Assembly (NCBI RefSeq): GCF_000786695.1
Contig: NZ_CP009962.1
Span: forward strand, 434,001-498,000
Origin: Collimonas arenae
Lineage (GTDB): Bacteria; Pseudomonadota; Gammaproteobacteria; Burkholderiales; Burkholderiaceae_D
DNA length: 64,000 nucleotides
Direction of reading: 5' to 3'
A program made the translations under genes and the position numbers. Positions 1 to 8,387 of this stretch are shown piece by piece (position 1 is the first letter of the stretch; every line of letters begins with the position of its first letter). Under the pieces are notes generated by a model. That model saw nothing but the letters and a program-made list of their open reading frames with translations, ran no database searches and was not told where the DNA came from.

Positions 1-109
1 ATTTGATCGAGATGACGATGTCGTCCTCATGCGGAAGGCGCCGTTCGATCGTGGATAGAACTAACGGGCTGCATGCGGCCGATGCGGAGTAGGCTTTGGT
101 AATGGGCAT
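1..109 (-). CDS. Zinc-type alcohol dehydrogenase, N-terminal fragment (runs off window)
   Basis: Reading leftward from an ATG at 109, the minus strand is open to the window edge and gives a 36-residue N-terminus beginning MPITKAYSA and continuing through ERRLPHEDDIVISI. This resembles the first beta strands of the GroES-like domain of NAD(P)-dependent, zinc-type alcohol/aldehyde reductases of the YahK/AdhC group. An A/G-rich stretch (gaaagaaaat) lies just upstream and could serve as ribosome binding site. The gene is divergent from the AraC-type regulator at 292, a common arrangement for such reductases, so that regulator may control it. Only the N-terminus is visible, so zinc ligands and the Rossmann fold cannot be checked. 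Confidence 0.6.
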   Translation of the reverse strand, partial: MPITKAYSASAACSPLVLSTIERRLPHEDDIVISIK

Positions 110-291
110 TTGATATTTTCTTTCGGACCGGTGTGGAATGAAGTGGTGTGTGTAATCCTATGGGAAGTGGCACGCTGATCGTTATCGATATCCTGCTAGT
201 CTTATGCACAATCCTGCAATTGGCCAAAAGTGGACATGTGATGAAAATGAGAGTCGGGTAGGATAATGGAAGCACTGTCACCAAGAGGAAA

Positions 292-1206
292 ATGCTTCAG
301 ATGAATCCACTATCCGATCGCTTTCAGGAGATCGCTTCGATCATCACCCGTGTTATTGGGGAAGATCGGGAGTGCAATACCGCGATCGGCTCCCTGTTTT
401 TCAGCCGCTACTCAACGCCTCGCCAACCTTTGCACGTTGCGCAATGGCCTTGCTTCGCACTCGTCGCACAAGGAGCTAAAAGCATCACCCTGGGCGCAGG
501 CACCTTCAATTATGGAGTGGGTGATTTTCTATTGGTTTCGCTCGACCTGCCGGTCGTTTCGCGCGTAATAGAGGCTAGCCCGGAGCAACCGCTTTTGGGA
601 CTAGGCATGGCCATCGACGGTGCCAAACTGGCCGATCTTATGAGTCGGATCAGTATCCCGCGCCCGAGCCTGGTCACCGATAAGAAGCTCAGCGTAGGCG
701 TCAATACCGCCTCTCCGGATCTGCTGGACGCGACGATCAGGTTACTCAGATTGCTCGACAGGCCAGATGACATTCCGGCTCTCGCACCGCTTATTGAGCA
801 GGAAATTCTCTATCACCTGCTCACGGGGCCATGCGGCTCCCAGCTAATTCAGATTGCAATGGCCGACAGTCCCAGTAACAAAATCGCGAAATCCACTGCC
901 TGGCTTCGCGCCAATTACCGGGGCCAGCTTCGCATGGATCAACTGGCTGAACACGTTGGTATGAGCGTTTCATCACTTCACCATCACTTCAAGGCCATCA
1001 CAGCAATGACGCCCGTGCAGTATCAAAAACAGCTTCGTTTACACGAGGCGCGGCGACTGATGCTCCTTGAGATGCTTGATGTGGGGACGGCCGGATATCG
1101 TGTTGGCTATCAAAGCCCTTCGCAGTTTAGCCGCGAATATGGCCGGATGTATGGCATGTCGCCGCAGCGGGATGTCGACCGCCTCAGGAAAACGGCGGCG
1201 GGATAA
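292..1206 (+). CDS. AraC-family transcriptional regulator (AraC_N type)
   Basis: Predicted DNA-binding regulator of 304 residues. Residues about 20-180 look like the AraC_N cupin-like ligand domain (strand-rich, with the CFALVAQGAKSITLG stretch). The last 100 residues carry the two helix-turn-helix motifs of AraC/XylS proteins: the first at LAEHVGMSVSSLHHHFK, the second around VGYQSPSQFSREYGRMYG, ending with the usual SP(Q/E)xxR element. A GAGG sequence sits 4 bases before the ATG at 292; a second in-frame ATG at 301 is an alternative start. AraC_N regulators often lie beside and activate alcohol dehydrogenase or aldo-keto reductase genes, which fits the divergent dehydrogenase at 109. The inducer is unknown. 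Confidence 0.9.
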   Translation: MLQMNPLSDRFQEIASIITRVIGEDRECNTAIGSLFFSRYSTPRQPLHVAQWPCFALVAQGAKSITLGAGTFNYGVGDFLLVSLDLPVVSRVIEASPEQPLLGLGMAIDGAKLADLMSRISIPRPSLVTDKKLSVGVNTASPDLLDATIRLLRLLDRPDDIPALAPLIEQEILYHLLTGPCGSQLIQIAMADSPSNKIAKSTAWLRANYRGQLRMDQLAEHVGMSVSSLHHHFKAITAMTPVQYQKQLRLHEARRLMLLEMLDVGTAGYRVGYQSPSQFSREYGRMYGMSPQRDVDRLRKTAAG

Positions 1207-1344
1207 CCTAACCATGTGATTGGCATCTAACGCCGCGCCGTGTCCGATGTGTCGGAAGCAACGGCGATGCAATCTGCACTATCTCGATCATGACGCATTT
1301 AAATCGACCGCGAAATCTGCGCCGCGACCAGCTGTCGGCTTGAA

Positions 1345-2244
1345 TTACATTGCCCCAAACAGCTCAGTCACCCAATCGACAAATACCCTGACCTTGGTGC
1401 TATATCTCCGGCTAGGCGGATACGCAATATAGACTTCAAGAGGGTCGGGCCGCCATTTAGCTAGAATGGGCACGAGCTTCTTTTGCTCAATGTAAGGGCG
1501 CACCATGAAGTCCATGGTGTGGACGATACCCAGGCCGGTCAGCGCCGTGGCTAGATGGGCATTACTTTCACCAACCAGCACATCGTAGCGTACTCGTTCG
1601 AGCATAATCTGCTCGTCGCCCCGGCCGAATCGAAGCGGCTGGGTAAGGCCGGTGCTTGCAGAGAAATAGCCGACGACAGGCATGTTTTTATCGATGATCT
1701 CATGCGGATGCTGCGGCGTGCCGTGCTTCGCCAGGTAGTCGGGGCTTGCGCATATAGTCCAGGCGAGCGTGCCGATCGGATGTGTCACCAGGCTGAGGTC
1801 ATTGGATGTGCTTCGAATTGCACAGTCGATGTTTTCTGCGATGAGATCCGCGGTACGGTCAGTGACGCTCAGTTGCACCTGAATATCAGGATAGCGAGCA
1901 CAAAAGGTGGGCAGAGCGGGAATCAACAACCCGCTGGCGGTCGAGCCACCAGTGTCTATCCTCAACGCGCCGCGCGGACTTGCCTGAGCCCGGCCAAGCG
2001 TGGATTCTATGTCGTCGAGTTCACTCAGCAGATGACGGGTGCGTTCATAGTAGGCCGCACCGTCGGTTGTCACGCTGACGCTCCTCGTACTTCGTTCCAG
2101 CAACTTCACGCCAAGATGCGCTTCCAGCGATTTGATCCATTTGCTCACCGTAGCATTGGGCATCTTCAGCGAGAGCGCAGCGCGTCCAAAACCTCCTGTT
2201 TCAACCACCCGGGAAAAAATGCGAATTGCCTGCAAATGGTCCAT
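1345..2244 (-). CDS. LysR-family transcriptional regulator
   Basis: A 299-residue LysR-type regulator. Residues 1-60 hold the winged helix-turn-helix (FSRVVETGGFGRAALSL, then MPNATVSKWIKSLEAHLG), followed by the linker helix and a periplasmic-binding-protein-like effector domain from about residue 90. The start ATG at 2244 is preceded by GAGGT at good spacing. The gene is divergent from the SDR gene at 2411; their shared 166-base region contains an 8-bp tandem repeat and a palindrome, so autoregulation and control of the SDR/NTF2 pair are likely by analogy with the family. It converges on the AraC gene, with no obvious terminator in 1207-1344. Confidence 0.93.
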   Translation of the reverse strand: MDHLQAIRIFSRVVETGGFGRAALSLKMPNATVSKWIKSLEAHLGVKLLERSTRSVSVTTDGAAYYERTRHLLSELDDIESTLGRAQASPRGALRIDTGGSTASGLLIPALPTFCARYPDIQVQLSVTDRTADLIAENIDCAIRSTSNDLSLVTHPIGTLAWTICASPDYLAKHGTPQHPHEIIDKNMPVVGYFSASTGLTQPLRFGRGDEQIMLERVRYDVLVGESNAHLATALTGLGIVHTMDFMVRPYIEQKKLVPILAKWRPDPLEVYIAYPPSRRYSTKVRVFVDWVTELFGAM

Positions 2245-2270
2245 TGATCTACCTCATTTATTGCTTAGCA

Positions 2271-2294
2271 GTGTTGTAGTGCTGTGGTGCTGTA
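2271..2294. repeat. Three tandem 8-bp units
   Basis: The units gtgttgta, gtgctgtg and gtgctgta lie head to tail between the divergent LysR and SDR genes, just upstream of the LysR start. They could be half-sites for a regulator or simple slippage products; no function can be assigned from sequence alone. Confidence 0.5.
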
Positions 2295-2314
2295 GTACGT
2301 CGATTATGCACCGT

Positions 2315-2333
2315 TGTGGATAAAGAATCCACA
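2315..2333. promoter_or_regulatory. Palindrome, candidate LysR operator
   Basis: An interrupted palindrome with 7-bp arms TGTGGAT and ATCCACA and a 5-base spacer lies midway between the divergent LysR and SDR genes. Dyads of this size, containing the T-N11-A arrangement, are typical of LysR-type recognition boxes. The assignment rests on position and symmetry only. Confidence 0.45.
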
Positions 2334-2410
2334 GTAGCAATCTTTATCTCTATATGTGTTTTTACTACACTTGAGTACAAGATCAACCCCGCTCAACAAG
2401 GAGCCAACAA

Positions 2411-3193
2411 ATGACCACTTCTTTGTACGCCAACATTCACAATACCAAACACGCAGGAAAGATAGCGCTTGTGACCGGTGGCAGCACCGGCATCGGCTTT
2501 GCTACCGCAAAGCGCCTGGCTCGCGAGGGCGCAACAGTATTTATCACAGGGCGGCGTCAGGCAGAGTTGGATGCTGCAGTACTGGAAATCGGACACGGCG
2601 CACGTGCGATCCGAGGTGATATCTCGTCGGCCTCCGACCTTGATAACATTATCGATATCGTATCGGCGGCGCGCCAAAGGATCGACATCCTGTTCGCCAA
2701 CGCCGGTGGCGGCGAGTTCGCGCGGCTCGGTGAAATCACCGAAGCGCAATTCGACAAATACTTCGGTATCAACGTGAAAGGCACATTGTTTACTGTGCAG
2801 GCCGCACTGCCTCTGATGCCGGCAGGCAGTGCAATCGTGATCACAGGATCGATCGCGTCGATTCAAGGCACGCCCGCATTCGGGGTCTATGCCGCCACCA
2901 AGGCTGCCTTGCGATCGTTTGCGCGCACCTGGGCATCCGATCTCAAAGGCCGTGACATCCGCGTCAACGTGGTCGCACCGGGCACCGTGGTTACGCCGGC
3001 GTACAAAACCGAACTCAACATGAGTGACGAGCAGATCGACGCATTGTGCAGAGAAGTCGCGCAGATGACGCCACTTGGCCGGATCGGTAACGCCGACGAG
3101 ATAGCAAAGGCGGTGTCTTTCCTTGCTTCGGACGATGCCAGCTATATCACCGGCACCGAGATGTTCGTCGATGGCGGACTCACACAAATCTAA
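2411..3193 (+). CDS. Short-chain dehydrogenase/reductase (classical SDR)
   Basis: A 260-residue NAD(P)-dependent oxidoreductase. The cofactor motif TGGSTGIG is at residues 22-29, NAG at 97-99, the catalytic Ser at 147 and YAATK at 160-164, giving a complete classical SDR active site. R48-R49 after the second beta strand suggest a preference for NADPH. The start ATG follows an excellent AAGGAG ribosome binding site. A short NTF2-like protein gene follows 53 bases downstream and is probably co-transcribed; a LysR regulator is divergent. The substrate cannot be inferred. Confidence 0.93.
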   Translation: MTTSLYANIHNTKHAGKIALVTGGSTGIGFATAKRLAREGATVFITGRRQAELDAAVLEIGHGARAIRGDISSASDLDNIIDIVSAARQRIDILFANAGGGEFARLGEITEAQFDKYFGINVKGTLFTVQAALPLMPAGSAIVITGSIASIQGTPAFGVYAATKAALRSFARTWASDLKGRDIRVNVVAPGTVVTPAYKTELNMSDEQIDALCREVAQMTPLGRIGNADEIAKAVSFLASDDASYITGTEMFVDGGLTQI

Positions 3194-3246
3194 ACTTCAA
3201 CCTCGCGCTCATGCCCCCATGGGCGCATCATTCACTGGAAAATATC

Positions 3247-3654
3247 ATGACTCAGCAAGATAACCTCCGCCTGACCCAACAGCTTCTTGAAAAAATAGGA
3301 TCGGGCGCGAGCGTCGACGAAATTGCGGCGCTGTGCACACCTGACCTTGACTGGAATATTCCAGGCGACACAGGCGTATTGCCATGGATCGGTCACAAGA
3401 AGGGGCGTACGGCAATGTCGGATTTTATCCGCGACACACAAACCATGATCGAACGCGTGAGTCTCGATATACACGATATTCTCGCGAACGATGATCGGAC
3501 CATCATTTTCGGTCATCTGCAATCGCGGGTCATCGCTAGTGGAAAGCTGATCGATACCTCGTTTGCGATCGTCCTGACGTTCTCCGGTGAAAAGATCGCA
3601 AGCTACTTGATGTTGGAAGACAGCTTCGCTGTGTCGATGGCCGCGCGGCGCTGA
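3247..3654 (+). CDS. NTF2-like / SnoaL-fold protein
   Basis: A 135-residue protein from the ATG at 3247 (MTQQDNLRLTQQLLEKIG). A longer reading from 3211 adds 12 residues with no support. The pattern of an N-terminal helix, the DLDWNIPGD strand, GRTAMSDFI and a C-terminal curved sheet matches the nuclear transport factor 2-like superfamily (SnoaL-like, ketosteroid-isomerase-like), whose members are small enzymes or ligand-binding proteins. It follows the SDR gene closely and probably belongs to its operon, which suggests small-molecule metabolism. The exact reaction is unknown. Confidence 0.75.
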   Translation: MTQQDNLRLTQQLLEKIGSGASVDEIAALCTPDLDWNIPGDTGVLPWIGHKKGRTAMSDFIRDTQTMIERVSLDIHDILANDDRTIIFGHLQSRVIASGKLIDTSFAIVLTFSGEKIASYLMLEDSFAVSMAARR

Positions 3655-3684
3655 TATGTTGGGTCGTATCCAACTATTCCTTGC

Positions 3685-3824
3685 AATTAAAGTCATAAAC
3701 TCTGCATGAGCATTAATGCGACTTGGCGAGGCAATGAATTTCTCGGTACAGCGAATAAAGTTGTAATCTCGATTTATGAATGGAGATTTTGGACCTTTCG
3801 GTATGTAATTAAAGTCGTAAACTC
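3685..3824. repeat. Three degenerate copies of an 18-20-bp motif
   Basis: aattaaagtcataaactc (3685-3702) and aattaaagtcgtaaactc (3807-3824) differ at one base. A more diverged copy, gaataaagttgtaatctc, lies at 3753-3770. All have the same orientation and sit in the otherwise empty gap between the NTF2-like gene and the helicase gene. They may be operator half-sites or a decayed repeat. Confidence 0.6.
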
Positions 3825-3902
3825 GCTTATATCCGTGGATCGATGAATTGAGCGGGCCGGCGAGTCTAGTTCAGACCAGGTTTTTCACGTGTCGCAATAA
3901 AA

Positions 3903-5840
3903 TCAGCGGGCCGGCGGTCCCTTGCGATGCGGCTTCGGCCTGGGTTTGGCGGCCTCAGCCGGGCGATTAGCGACAGTGCTTTTACTTTTAACTGCTGTCT
4001 TCTCGCCGAATTTCTTTTCACCGACTCTTCTATCCGCGCCCGTTTTTGGGTTGGACAGCGGTACTTTTTTGTCGGAAAATTTTTGGCTCGGCGGCACGCC
4101 GTCCGCATACGCGATGCGCAATTGCTGCCCGGCGACCCACACGGTTTTCAAGTGGTCGAGAAGTTCCTTGGGCATGCCGTCTGGCAGGTCCAGTACACTA
4201 TGGTCGTCGAATATTTCTATACGGCCGATGTACTTGGCATCGAGACCCGCTTCGTTGGCGATGGCGCCGACGATATTGCCGGGCTTGACGCCATGCGCGT
4301 GCCCGACCTCGATGCGGAACGTGCGCATGCCGACATCTGTTGTGCGTGCCGCCGGCTCCTTCCTGGCAAACACGGCGCGCGTCACCGGTTCCTGGCGCTG
4401 ATCGCGCTCGAAACGGTCGGCCGTCTCGTTGCGTTCCTCACGCGCCGGACGTACCGCCTTGCCCACGCGCGCAACCTTGTCTTCCGGCCATGACGGCGCG
4501 GCCGATGCCTCACCCTTTTTCTTGTCTATCAAGAGCGGCATGTCGCCGTGCGCCATCTTCGCCAGCGCTGCCGCTATATCGGTCGATGGAACATTACTTT
4601 CACGCTCGAAATCTTCGATCAGCGAACGGAACACATCTAGGCCGCCTGCCGCCAGGGTGTCGCTGATCTGGGTTTTGAATTTGGCGATGCGCACATCGTT
4701 GACCGTCTGGACGCTCGGCAGTTCCAGCATGGAAATCGGCTGGCGCGTGGCGCGCTCGATGGCCTTGAGCAGGTTTCGTTCGCGCGGCGTGACGAACAGA
4801 ATGGCTTCGCCGCTGCGCCCGGCCCGGCCGGTGCGGCCGATGCGGTGGGTGTAGCTTTCCGGGTCGTGCGGCACATCGTAATTGATAACGTGGCTGATGC
4901 GCTCAACATCGAGGCCGCGAGCGGCAACGTCTGTTGCGACCAGGATATCGATCTTGCCGTCCTTTAATTGCTGGATCGTACGTTCGCGCTGCTGCTGCAC
5001 GATGTCGCCATTGATCGCTGCGGCGGAAAACCCGCGCGCCAGCAGTTTGCCGGCCAATTCTTCGGTACCCAGCTTGGTACGCGAGAAAATGATCATGCCA
5101 TCGAAGGTTTCGGCTTCCAGGATACGCGTCAGCGCATCGAGCTTTTGCATGCCGCTGACAAGCCAGTAGCGCTGGCGGATATTGTCAGCCGTGCCGGTCT
5201 TGGCAGCGACGGTGATTTCGGCTGGGTTACGCAGGTAGGTTTGGGCAATACGCTTGATGGCAGAAGGCATGGTGGCCGAGAACAAGGCAGTCTGGCGCGA
5301 TTCCGGCGTCTTTTGCAGGATAGTTTCCACATCGTCGATAAAACCCATGCGCAGCATCTCGTCTGCCTCATCCAGCACAAGCGTCTTGATCTTCGACAGG
5401 TCGAGCGAACCCTTTTCTAGGTGGTCGATCACGCGCCCCGGCGTGCCGACAACCACATGCACGCCACGGCGCAATGCGCTCAATTGCGCGCCGTAACTCT
5501 GGCCGCCGTAAATCGGCAAGACGTGAAAGCCGGGGATATAGGTGGCATAGCGTTGAAACGCCTCCGCCACCTGGATAGCCAGCTCACGCGTGGGCGCCAG
5601 CACTAGCGCCTGCGGCGCGCTTTGCTTGATGTCAACACGCGAAAGAATGGGAAACGCAAAGGCCGCCGTTTTGCCGGTGCCGGTCTGTGCCTGGCCCAGC
5701 ACATCGCGGTTGGCCAGTAGCACCGGGATGGTGGCGGCCTGGATCGGGGAAGGCGATTCGTAACCGAGTTCCTTCACCACCCGCAGTAGCGGTTCGCTCA
5801 GCTTCAGATCGGAAAATAAGGGAATAGATGTTTCAGGCAT
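3903..5840 (-). CDS. deaD: ATP-dependent DEAD-box RNA helicase (DeaD/CsdA type)
   Basis: About 645 residues from the ATG at 5840 (an upstream in-frame GTG at 5852 adds four). RecA-like domain 1 shows the Q-motif region, Walker A AQTGTGKT, PTRELA, TPGR, DEAD and SAT; domain 2 shows the ARGLD motif and HRIGRTGRAGR. After the core, about residues 490-570 resemble the DbpA-type RNA-binding domain (FRIEVGHAHGVKPGNIVGAI). The tail is Lys/Arg/Pro rich, as usual for DeaD/CsdA. The protein unwinds structured RNA in ribosome assembly and cold-adapted mRNA turnover. It stands alone, with the IS3 remnant upstream. No cold-shock leader was recognised. Confidence 0.93.
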   Translation of the reverse strand: MPETSIPLFSDLKLSEPLLRVVKELGYESPSPIQAATIPVLLANRDVLGQAQTGTGKTAAFAFPILSRVDIKQSAPQALVLAPTRELAIQVAEAFQRYATYIPGFHVLPIYGGQSYGAQLSALRRGVHVVVGTPGRVIDHLEKGSLDLSKIKTLVLDEADEMLRMGFIDDVETILQKTPESRQTALFSATMPSAIKRIAQTYLRNPAEITVAAKTGTADNIRQRYWLVSGMQKLDALTRILEAETFDGMIIFSRTKLGTEELAGKLLARGFSAAAINGDIVQQQRERTIQQLKDGKIDILVATDVAARGLDVERISHVINYDVPHDPESYTHRIGRTGRAGRSGEAILFVTPRERNLLKAIERATRQPISMLELPSVQTVNDVRIAKFKTQISDTLAAGGLDVFRSLIEDFERESNVPSTDIAAALAKMAHGDMPLLIDKKKGEASAAPSWPEDKVARVGKAVRPAREERNETADRFERDQRQEPVTRAVFARKEPAARTTDVGMRTFRIEVGHAHGVKPGNIVGAIANEAGLDAKYIGRIEIFDDHSVLDLPDGMPKELLDHLKTVWVAGQQLRIAYADGVPPSQKFSDKKVPLSNPKTGADRRVGEKKFGEKTAVKSKSTVANRPAEAAKPRPKPHRKGPPAR

Positions 5841-5983
5841 GGCGTCACTCACAAGTGTGCTCGAATCGCAGTGTGCGAAAGATAGGCAGTACAGTTTACT
5901 CTGTTGTTGGCCTTGGCAGGTAGCCGGAACAGTTGTTCAAGCTCATATGCGAGGCTAATCCATCTAGCCATCGTTATGAACCA

Positions 5984-6024
5984 AGCGCTACACTATTCGT
6001 GTCACGGGGCGGGAGTGTAGCGCT
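5984..6024. repeat. 11-bp inverted repeat upstream of the helicase gene
   Basis: agcgctacact (5984-5994) and its exact complement agtgtagcgct (6014-6024) flank a 19-base spacer. No T-tract follows, so it is not a normal terminator. It lies between the helicase start and the IS3 remnant and could be an operator or a relic of the element that brought the transposase. Confidence 0.55.
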
Positions 6025-6055
6025 GGCCAGAGCAGATTTATTCAGAATGTATTCT

Positions 6056-6346
6056 TCACAGAACATCCTTCGCGAAGTACGCCGCTGCCTTTTTTATAAT
6101 TTCATTCTTCCGCTTGAGCTTGGCATTCTCGGCACGCAGCCACGACAGTTCCATCGCCTCGGGAGCCACCACCTGGCGGCCGGAGCCTTTCAACTTGCCG
6201 GCCGCGGCGGCCTTCACCTAGTTGCGCAGCGTCTGGTCGTTCAGGCCAAGTTCCTTCGCGGTCGCCGGAATCGACTCACCGGCTTTGACCCGCATGACAG
6301 GCAGTTCCTTGAACTCTACCGTATATGTACTTCTTGAAATCTTCAT
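6056..6346 (-). pseudogene. IS3-family transposase orfA remnant, nonsense-mutated
   Basis: Read on the minus strand from the ATG at 6346 (after a GGAAGGG site), the frame gives a 96-residue IS3/IS911-type OrfA. It has the N-terminal STYTVEFKELPVMRV segment, a helix-turn-helix around ESIPATAKELGLNDQTLRN and the C-terminal leucine-zipper-like RAENAKLKRKNEIIKKA. Codon 43 is TAG (6218-6220) where the family normally has Trp (NWVK). The A-AAA-AAG slippery string used for frameshifting into orfB is still present near 6089-6095, but no orfB or clear terminal repeat remains. It is a dead fragment marking past mobile-element activity between the helicase and the CsgG-like locus. Confidence 0.85.
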
Positions 6347-6462
6347 CTCTTGCCCTTCCAAAGCAAGGTCAATTTTACGTTACCTGTGGAAGACGAAATT
6401 TCAGGGAAAGCTCATATTCGCTTCGTTCCCAGCGTGCAGAGCTATTTTGGAGAACCGGCGAA

Positions 6463-7272
6463 CTAGGGCCTGCGGCCAGGCTCAGGCCGAGCGTCTGACA
6501 TCGGCGGATAAATTTGCGACAGCTTGACCCATCTCTGAACTACCTGTGCGCCAACGGTATAGTCGATGCCCGAGCGTTGTCGTTGGTAGTCGAAGCGAGG
6601 GATGCCAAGCAGACCCGTTTCCTCCGCTTGCACCAACACCAAGCCGTCTTTGTGCTTAATTTCTATGACCAATCCCAAATTCGTCTGATCACCCGGCTTA
6701 AGAGCTTTGCGAAACGCCACCGTTGTTTGGTCCTGCTGCGCCGCAGTTGTGGTCGCAGCTATTGGCGCTTGACTCAATTCTTGCAGAAAATCGTCGTGAT
6801 AACGGACTTGCGAATGCCGGCCTGATTCCACCTCTGTGTATTGTCCCACCCCGTTTTTCTTGCCAGCGTTAAAGGATCCTTCAAACACATTGCCGTTGCG
6901 CCAAACATAAACGCCGTTCCCCTGAGGCACACCATCTTTTATTCCCCCGGTATAACGATCACCGTTGAGGTAGCGAATTTCCGCTTTATCTTCAAGTAGC
7001 CGACCTTGTTTAAATTGGCCTTGCAGTTCGTCGCCATTGATGAAGCGCACCACACCGTGACCATTGCTCACGCCTTCCAAGCAAGGTCCTTGGTATTGAT
7101 AGGCAGGCCAAGCTTGGCTGTCGGCTAAACGGCAAGCGGTGTCAGCCGCGAGCGAAGGAGTGCTAGCGGCAGTAGCAAGCAGACTTAAGCACAAGGGGCC
7201 GAGCGTTAACAATAGCCAAGCCCAATCTTTCCTATTAATAGGGAAGTTTTTTCCAAAGCGCCACATAAGCAT
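6463..7272 (-). CDS. Secreted MORN-repeat protein
   Basis: About 269 residues from the ATG at 7272; a TTG at 7284 and an ATG at 7266 are alternatives and none has a good ribosome binding site. The N-terminus is basic, then hydrophobic (WLLLTLGPLCLSLLATA), then STPSLA-ADTA, a plausible Sec signal peptide. Residues about 60-150 carry three MORN-type repeats (YQGPCLEGVSNGHGVVRF, YTGGIKDGVPQGNGVYVW, FEGSFNAGKKNGVGQYT). The C-terminal region resembles no family I recognise. The start overlaps the CsgG-like gene by about 38 bases, so translation is probably coupled. MORN repeats form beta hairpins found in surface and scaffold proteins; here it is presumably a periplasmic partner of the CsgG-like exporter. 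The end lies near the IS3 remnant, so a clipped C-terminus is possible. Confidence 0.75.
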   Translation of the reverse strand: MLMWRFGKNFPINRKDWAWLLLTLGPLCLSLLATAASTPSLAADTACRLADSQAWPAYQYQGPCLEGVSNGHGVVRFINGDELQGQFKQGRLLEDKAEIRYLNGDRYTGGIKDGVPQGNGVYVWRNGNVFEGSFNAGKKNGVGQYTEVESGRHSQVRYHDDFLQELSQAPIAATTTAAQQDQTTVAFRKALKPGDQTNLGLVIEIKHKDGLVLVQAEETGLLGIPRFDYQRQRSGIDYTVGAQVVQRWVKLSQIYPPMSDARPEPGRRP

Positions 7273-8335
7273 CTGGGTTAACAAAGTCTGACGAAGAAAA
7301 TCCCGCTTCCTTCAACAGGCGATCACGTAAGTCCCCGCCAGTTTCTGGATATTGGCCGCTGAGGGCATAGGCGCTAACCAAGGTATTAAATTTTTGCTCT
7401 TTCTCCAGTGGTGTTCTTGCGCGACGGATTTGTGTAAACGAAAGGGTATGACTATTGGCAATAGTTTGCATGTTTTGCGCTTCTTGAATTTGGACAAATT
7501 CACGTCGCGCCGTTTGCACCGTCTCGGGGTCTTCAATGCCGCCTGGTACACATTTCCAGTAAGGCACCGGAACCGCTTTGCCCAGCGTTTCAATGATGCC
7601 TAACTCCACGAGAAGGCGCACCGAGGCATGACGGGCTTCTATACGCGATATTGAGTCACTCCAACCGATGGAATTACCATTGATGCTAATGTCATAGTTG
7701 TGATCGACACTATCGAGATTGAGCACCATCGCATTGGTTGAGGCAGTATGGTTGGCAATAGAAAACATAGTGGTTTGGTTGGCGTAAAAATCCATCACGA
7801 TGCGAGTGCTGGTCTTTTGTTGATTACGTCCAAAGTCGACATTGAGCAGGCCCTTACCGCCGCCGGATTCAGTGGATAAATTTTGCGAATGTTTGCTGTC
7901 ATAGACCGCGCGGTCAAACTCAGTCACCGCACCGTACAGCGTAAAAATCGTATCGTAACCAAACGCCCGACTTGGAATCAGCGCCGCCCCGCCAATATTG
8001 AACAACTGCGCTTCCTCCATCGTCGGCCGATAAATAATACTGAGCGGGCCGCCAATCTTGGAGAGGGTACTCACAGCCATATCGCGTAGATCAACGGGGA
8101 TTTCCTCGTCTTTGGAAGCACCCGTGGCGTCTTTCACCACGCCAACTTCAATCGGCAACGGTTGATCAATATACGCGCTCAACATCCGGCCAAAACATGG
8201 CAGGCTATCGTTGAACGCATTAATCCGTTGTTTGGGGATGCTGTAAGGTTCGACCACCAAGGCTTCACCGCTTACGCAAGCGGCGAGTAAAACCGTGGTC
8301 AAAAAATAAGAAATAGAGCGAATAAAATGCAGCAT
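7235..8335 (-). CDS. CsgG/HfaB-like outer-membrane lipoprotein
   Basis: A 366-residue protein starting MLHFIRSISYF with a lipobox (LTTVLLAAC, Cys20) followed by Val-Ser, suggesting an outer-membrane lipoprotein. Residues about 40-265 follow the CsgG layout: a variable N-terminal part, then TLYGAVTEFDRAVYD, a Gly-rich stretch (ESGGGKGLLNVDFG), amphipathic strands TSTRIVMDFYANQTTMFSI and SIANHTASTNAMVLNL that could form the barrel hairpin, and a helix ASVRLLVELGIIETL. CsgG/HfaB proteins form nonameric export pores for curli or holdfast-anchor subunits. About 100 extra C-terminal residues (glutamine-rich, helical) lie beyond the usual domain. It sits between two small secreted proteins and a MORN protein. 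Assignment rests on pattern recognition, not alignment. Confidence 0.75.
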   Translation of the reverse strand: MLHFIRSISYFLTTVLLAACVSGEALVVEPYSIPKQRINAFNDSLPCFGRMLSAYIDQPLPIEVGVVKDATGASKDEEIPVDLRDMAVSTLSKIGGPLSIIYRPTMEEAQLFNIGGAALIPSRAFGYDTIFTLYGAVTEFDRAVYDSKHSQNLSTESGGGKGLLNVDFGRNQQKTSTRIVMDFYANQTTMFSIANHTASTNAMVLNLDSVDHNYDISINGNSIGWSDSISRIEARHASVRLLVELGIIETLGKAVPVPYWKCVPGGIEDPETVQTARREFVQIQEAQNMQTIANSHTLSFTQIRRARTPLEKEQKFNTLVSAYALSGQYPETGGDLRDRLLKEAGFSSSDFVNPDAYVALWKKLPY

Positions 8336-8387
8336 TCGTGTGTTATTCCCATTAATTTATTTGAATAGGAAATATTTCATGATTTTA

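Noticed and set aside
3706..3846. 46-codon plus-strand ORF (MSINATWRGNEF...) filling the gap after the NTF2-like gene.
   Set aside because: No ribosome binding site, no family resemblance, and it simply crosses the three degenerate repeats; length is within chance for this AT-richer gap.
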